Shown: positions 60,522 to 64,000 of the stretch, in pieces
Layout: each line of letters starts with the position of its first letter
Numbering within the stretch: the first letter of the stretch is position 1
Assembly (NCBI GenBank): GCA_014655195.1
Contig: BNBH01000009.1
Span: 78,430 to 142,429, forward strand
From: Streptomyces cellulosae
GTDB taxonomy: Bacteria > Actinomycetota > Actinomycetes > Streptomycetales > Streptomycetaceae
DNA length: 64,000 bases
Reading direction: 5' to 3'
The notes under the pieces: generated by a model
The model's database searches: none
Told to the model about the DNA's origin: nothing
What the model saw: only the letters and a program-made list of their open reading frames with translations
Position numbers and translations under genes: made by a program

Positions 60522-62405
60522 GTGTGCGAGGCGAAACGTAACCCTACCGATGACGGCACGAGCGATGTGCGGCGATGGCTTGCGGGCGTCGCCGAGATCG
60601 CGACCGCCGTGAATGCGCCGGTGCCACTGCCGGTCCTCCTGGATCTGGTGGCCGAGAAGGCCTGCACCCTCATGGGGTACGAGCTGTGCGCCGTGCTGCT
60701 GGCCAACGACAGCCGGGACGCGTTGGTGATCGAGGGGTCGTACGGTCTCACCCCCGAGTACGTCGCTCGCGTCAACACCGACCACCCGATCCGGCTCGGG
60801 CCCGGGCCGCTGGGAGAGGGGCCGTCCAGCCGGGCGTTCAACAGCGGCGAGCCCCAGGCGATCGATGACATCACGGTGGAACCGATGTTCCGGCCCTGGG
60901 GGGAGGTGGCGCGCGAGCAGGGCTACCGGTCCATGGTGTCCGTACCGCTCAGGGTCGCCGGGGCACCGGCCGGTGCGTTGAACTGCTATCGGACCCAGCT
61001 CCACACCTTCGCCGCCGACGAGCTGGACCTTCTGATCACGCTGGCCGACCAGGCGGGGATAGCCATCGAGACCGCCCGGCTCCGGGACCGCGAACGCGAC
61101 ACCATCGCCGATCTTGAGGAGTTGAACGAGTCCCTGACCGCACAGCACCGGCTGCTGCAGGAGGCCGACCAGATCCACCGGGATCTGACGTCCGTTGCGT
61201 TGCGCGCGGCCGGTGTGCAAGGCGTCGCCGCCGCCCTTTCCGGACTCCTCGCCCGTCCCGTGCTCATCACCGACCCGGCAGGGCACCCGCTCGGGAGCGC
61301 TGAGAAGGACGGGACCCGGCTGGAGGTCCCGCACGGCGAGCAGACAGACGAGACCGGCTCCGAACGGCTCACGGAGCTGCCCGACCCGGAAGGCGGCCCA
61401 CGGATCGTGGCGCCGGTGCTGCTCGGCGGAGAGCTCGTGGCGCGGATCTGGCTGCCGGGCCGGCTCGTCGACCTCGGGCCGCTCGGCCACCGCGCGGTGG
61501 AACACGGAGCCACTGTGGCCGCCCTCGAACTACTCCGCCGCCGGACCGCGCTGGAGGTGGAGTGGAGGCTGAGAGGGGACCTGCTGAGTGATCTGCTCTC
61601 CGGCGTAGCGTCCGGGACACTCGGTTCGCGCGCCCGGACGCTGGGCCACGACCTCTCCCGGCCCCACGCGGTGCTGGTGATCAAGGCGGACACCACCACG
61701 GCAGGCATGGCGGGGGCGGATCTCGCGACTGGTACGCGTCCGGCCGACGTGCGGCGGCTGCTCGGCATCGTGCACAGCGCGACCGACGGTGTCAGGCCCC
61801 GCCCGCTCGTCACCAATTGGGGTGAGTTCGTGGTGGTGTTGTGGCCCGACGACACATCGAAGAACCAGCAGGCCGACCCGGTGACTGCCGGCCACATGAT
61901 TCGCCGGGCGGTCGGCCGGACGCTGAACGACTCCACCGTATCCGTCGCGGTCGGGGCCATCTGCTCCGAACTGAGCGACTATGCCGCGGCTTTCCGGGTG
62001 GCCCGTGGCGCCCTGGAACTCGCGCAGCTGCGCGGAGAGCGGGACCGGACGGTCACCCTGTCCGAGCTGGGCGTGTACGGCCTGCTGCTCCAGCTCGACG
62101 ATCCCCGCGAGCTCATCCGGTACGCCGATCGCGTCCTGGCACCCTTGCGCGCGTACGACTCCCGTCGGGACGCCGCTCTGATCGAGACGCTGCGGACCTA
62201 CCTGGAGCAGGACCTGAACACCGCCCGCACGGCAGCCGCGCTGTATGTGCACCCGAACACCGTCGGCCTGCGGCTCAAGCGGATCGAGGAATTGCTCGGG
62301 TCGCCGCTCTCACAACCGGAGACACTCCTGCAGGTCCAGGCCGCGTTGATGACCGAGGACGTGCTCGGCCACGCCTGGCCCGAGCACGCCCAACGGCTCG
62401 GGTGA
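60522..62405 (+). CDS. GAF-domain PucR-family transcriptional regulator
   Basis: A 627-residue regulator. A GAF domain (about 30-185) contains YELCAVLLANDSRDALVIEGSYGL and SMVSVPLRVAGAPAGALNCY; a coiled-coil-like stretch (RDTIADLEELNESLTAQHRLLQE) follows. The C-terminal half has the CdaR/PucR GGDEF-like region (VSVAVGAICSELSDYAAAFRVARGALELAQ) and the PucR helix-turn-helix TYLEQDLNTARTAAALYVHP, then NTVGLRLKRIEELLG. GTG at 60522 is the likeliest start, but GTG at 60513 is possible. It diverges from the monooxygenase operon and probably activates it in response to a ring compound sensed by GAF. Confidence 0.88.
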   Translation: MCEAKRNPTDDGTSDVRRWLAGVAEIATAVNAPVPLPVLLDLVAEKACTLMGYELCAVLLANDSRDALVIEGSYGLTPEYVARVNTDHPIRLGPGPLGEGPSSRAFNSGEPQAIDDITVEPMFRPWGEVAREQGYRSMVSVPLRVAGAPAGALNCYRTQLHTFAADELDLLITLADQAGIAIETARLRDRERDTIADLEELNESLTAQHRLLQEADQIHRDLTSVALRAAGVQGVAAALSGLLARPVLITDPAGHPLGSAEKDGTRLEVPHGEQTDETGSERLTELPDPEGGPRIVAPVLLGGELVARIWLPGRLVDLGPLGHRAVEHGATVAALELLRRRTALEVEWRLRGDLLSDLLSGVASGTLGSRARTLGHDLSRPHAVLVIKADTTTAGMAGADLATGTRPADVRRLLGIVHSATDGVRPRPLVTNWGEFVVVLWPDDTSKNQQADPVTAGHMIRRAVGRTLNDSTVSVAVGAICSELSDYAAAFRVARGALELAQLRGERDRTVTLSELGVYGLLLQLDDPRELIRYADRVLAPLRAYDSRRDAALIETLRTYLEQDLNTARTAAALYVHPNTVGLRLKRIEELLGSPLSQPETLLQVQAALMTEDVLGHAWPEHAQRLG

Positions 62406-62528
62406 CGATGCCGCACGGCGCGATCCCACCCGGCCTCAGGACCCTGGATCCCCGCCGCCGACGCCTGCCAGCTGCCGGAGCACCTCAACCGGCCCGGGCC
62501 ACCGACCCGGGCCGGGGTGCGAGGCTCT

Positions 62529-62560
62529 GCGGCAGCTCGTCGTGCGCAACCAACTGCCGC
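62529..62560 (+). terminator. Possible regulator terminator
   Basis: GCGGCAG (62529-62535) pairs perfectly with CTGCCGC (62554-62560) across an 18-nt loop, 123 nt after the PucR-type gene. Weaker than the next hairpin. Confidence 0.35.
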
Positions 62561-62623
62561 GACGCGAACCGAGGTCCTACCAGGTTCGCGCGAGGGCACA
62601 TCGGAATCGGACACGCCCGAACA

Positions 62624-62655
62624 CCGGGGGCCCCAGTCGCGGCCGGGGCCCCCGG
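62624..62655. terminator. Bidirectional terminator hairpin before the TerD gene
   Basis: A perfect 11-bp stem (62624-62634 with 62645-62655), all G/C, has a 10-nt loop. It lies between the plus-strand regulator and the minus-strand TerD gene and can serve both. Confidence 0.85.
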
Positions 62656-62687
62656 ATGTGGGACGTTGCCGGGATACGGGCTCGGGA

Positions 62688-63899
62688 TCAGAGCGCCTGG
62701 CCCGCCGGCTTGACCATGCCGCGGACCGTGCGGCCCTTCACGAACTGGCCCATCGCGGTCATCTCCCACTCGCCGGAGAACTGCCGGATCAGCTTCGCCA
62801 TCATCACGCCCGTCTGCGGCTCGGCGCTCGTGAGGTCGAAGCGGACCAGTTCCTCGCCGGTGGCCCCGTCCATGAGACGGCAGTACGCCTTGGCGACCTC
62901 CGTGAACTTCTGGCCGGAGAACGAGTTCACCGTGAAGACCAGGCCCGAGACCTCCATGGGGAGACGGCCCAGGTCGACGGTGATGACCTCGTCGTCACCC
63001 GCGCCCTCGCCCGTGAGGTTGTCACCGGAGTGCTGGATCGCGCCGCCGAGGATCTGCAGCTTGCCGAAGTAGCAGCTGTCGACGTGGTTGCGCTGCGGGC
63101 CGAAGGCGATGACCGACGCGTCCAGGTCGATGTCCTTGCCGCGGTAGGCGGGCTCCCAGCCGAGGCCCATCTTCACCTGGGACAGCAGCGGGCGGCCGCC
63201 CTTCATCAGGGACACCGTCTGGTTCTTCTGGAGGCTGACGCGGCCCTTGTCCAGGTTGATCTTGCCGGCGCCGGGCGTGGCGGCGGGCGGGGCCGGGGGA
63301 GCCGCCGGGGCGGGCGGCGCCTGCGGGGCGGCCGCCGGGGGAGCGGGCGGCGCGGCCTGCGGGGCCGGCGGGGTCACCGGCTGCGCCGGGGCGGCCGGCT
63401 CCTCGACGGAGACGCCGAAGTCCGTGGCGATGCCGGCCAGGCCGTTCGCATAGCCCTGGCCGACCGCGCGGACCTTCCAGACGCCGTTGCGCAGGTAGAT
63501 CTCGACGACCACCAGGGCCGTCTCCGAGCCGAGCCGCGGGGGAGTGAAGGTCGCCAGGACGGCGCCGGAGTCCGCGTCGCGGACCGTCGCGGTGGGCTCG
63601 ATGCCCTGGAAGGTCTGGCCCGCCGCGTCGGGGCTCGCGGTCACGACGATCTTCTCGATGCCGGGCGGTACGGCCGCGGTGTCGACGGTGATCGCGTCGG
63701 GGGCCGTGCCGCCGCCGGAGCGGTAGGTCACGCCCGGGCCCGTGGGCTGGTTGTAGAAGATGAAGTCGTCGTCGGAGCGCACCTTGCCGTCGGCGGTGAG
63801 CAGCAGGCCCGATACGTCGAGCCGCACGGGCGCGGCGACGTCCACCGCCACGCGGGCGGTGGGAAGAGGGATGTTCGAGCCGGGGGTCATAGCTGTCAT
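62688..63899 (-). CDS. Double TerD-domain protein (tellurium-resistance family)
   Basis: A 403-residue cytosolic protein of two TerD-type beta-sandwich domains: the first about 1-165 (VRLDVSGLLLTADGKVRSDDDFIFYNQPTGPG, ALVVVEIYLRNGVWKVRAVGQGYANGL), the second about 220-400 (QTVSLMKGGRPLLSQVKMGLGWEP, DLDASVIAFG, LIRQFSGEWEMTAMGQF). A 45-residue Ala/Pro linker joins them. TerD domains bind calcium, with Asp-rich loops such as GDDEV. ATG at 63899; another ATG at 63890. Such proteins are linked to stress and differentiation in Streptomyces. Confidence 0.9.
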   Translation of the reverse strand: MTAMTPGSNIPLPTARVAVDVAAPVRLDVSGLLLTADGKVRSDDDFIFYNQPTGPGVTYRSGGGTAPDAITVDTAAVPPGIEKIVVTASPDAAGQTFQGIEPTATVRDADSGAVLATFTPPRLGSETALVVVEIYLRNGVWKVRAVGQGYANGLAGIATDFGVSVEEPAAPAQPVTPPAPQAAPPAPPAAAPQAPPAPAAPPAPPAATPGAGKINLDKGRVSLQKNQTVSLMKGGRPLLSQVKMGLGWEPAYRGKDIDLDASVIAFGPQRNHVDSCYFGKLQILGGAIQHSGDNLTGEGAGDDEVITVDLGRLPMEVSGLVFTVNSFSGQKFTEVAKAYCRLMDGATGEELVRFDLTSAEPQTGVMMAKLIRQFSGEWEMTAMGQFVKGRTVRGMVKPAGQAL

Positions 63900-63964
63900 G
63901 CCGGGTGAACGAGCGAGGGTGTTTTACCGTTCCCTTACCCAGGGCCGAACGGTACGTCTTCTCG

Positions 63965-64000
<36 letters not shown>

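Overview
The window is about 64 kb of very GC-rich DNA that reads as a Streptomyces chromosome. The signs are strong GC bias at third codon positions, many GTG and TTG starts, 4-nt ATGA or GTGA gene overlaps, GC-rich hairpin terminators without U-tracts, and a gene order (gap-pgk-tpiA-secG, pgl-opcA-zwf-tal-tkt/ctaB, ctaA/ABC/suf, dapD) that I remember from Streptomyces core chromosomes. No rRNA, tRNA, CRISPR array, insertion sequence or prophage was recognised. Coordinates come from reading the sequence; family names rest on recognised motifs, not on database searches.

Layout. 1-6.1 kb: lower glycolysis (end of gap, pgk, tpiA), secG, a small RbpA-type RNA polymerase-binding protein, pgi and a membrane protein with an octapeptide-repeat tail. 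6.2-9.8 kb: FtsX-like ABC exporter under a PadR-type repressor. 9.9-16.7 kb: sugar uptake and use, with an orphan binding protein, a GH13 alpha-glucosidase, a binding lipoprotein and two permeases, the first carrying an unusual extracellular insert; no ATPase is encoded, as expected if a shared MsiK-type ATPase serves it. 16.8-23.4 kb (minus): the pentose phosphate operon tkt-tal-zwf-opcA-pgl. 23.8-29.8 kb: ctaB and ctaA (heme O and heme A synthesis), a small conserved protein, an amidohydrolase, a nucleotidyltransferase and an ABC-2 exporter. 30.1-36.6 kb: sufR-B-D-Rieske-C-S-U-T, the Fe-S assembly operon with its likely SufR operator. 36.7-38.7 kb: SMR efflux gene plus TetR, and dapD. 38.7-46.7 kb: a mixed stretch with an aldo/keto reductase remnant, two SUKH-domain proteins flanking a VOC protein, a small secreted protein, a DapA-like lyase, a holin-like/DUF3618 pair, a secreted nuclease and an unknown protein. 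62.7-63.9 kb: a double TerD protein; the window then ends in a pure C tract.

The most interesting region is 46.8-62.4 kb. Twelve minus-strand genes run from two tandem flavin monooxygenases (at least one resembling 2,6-dihydroxypyridine 3-hydroxylase) through a cupin, a three-subunit molybdenum hydroxylase (CoxM/S/L-like, but without the CO dehydrogenase signature), its maturation factors (XdhC/CoxF, CoxG, MoxR/CoxD, VWA/CoxE) and MoaA to one open frame joining a 12-helix MFS transporter to MoaE. A GAF-PucR regulator diverges at the head. Taken together this looks like a self-contained, inducible catabolic unit that hydroxylates a heteroaromatic (possibly pyridine-type) substrate and brings its own Mo-cofactor functions. 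The substrate is inferred, and the MFS-MoaE fusion is the most unexpected protein in the window.
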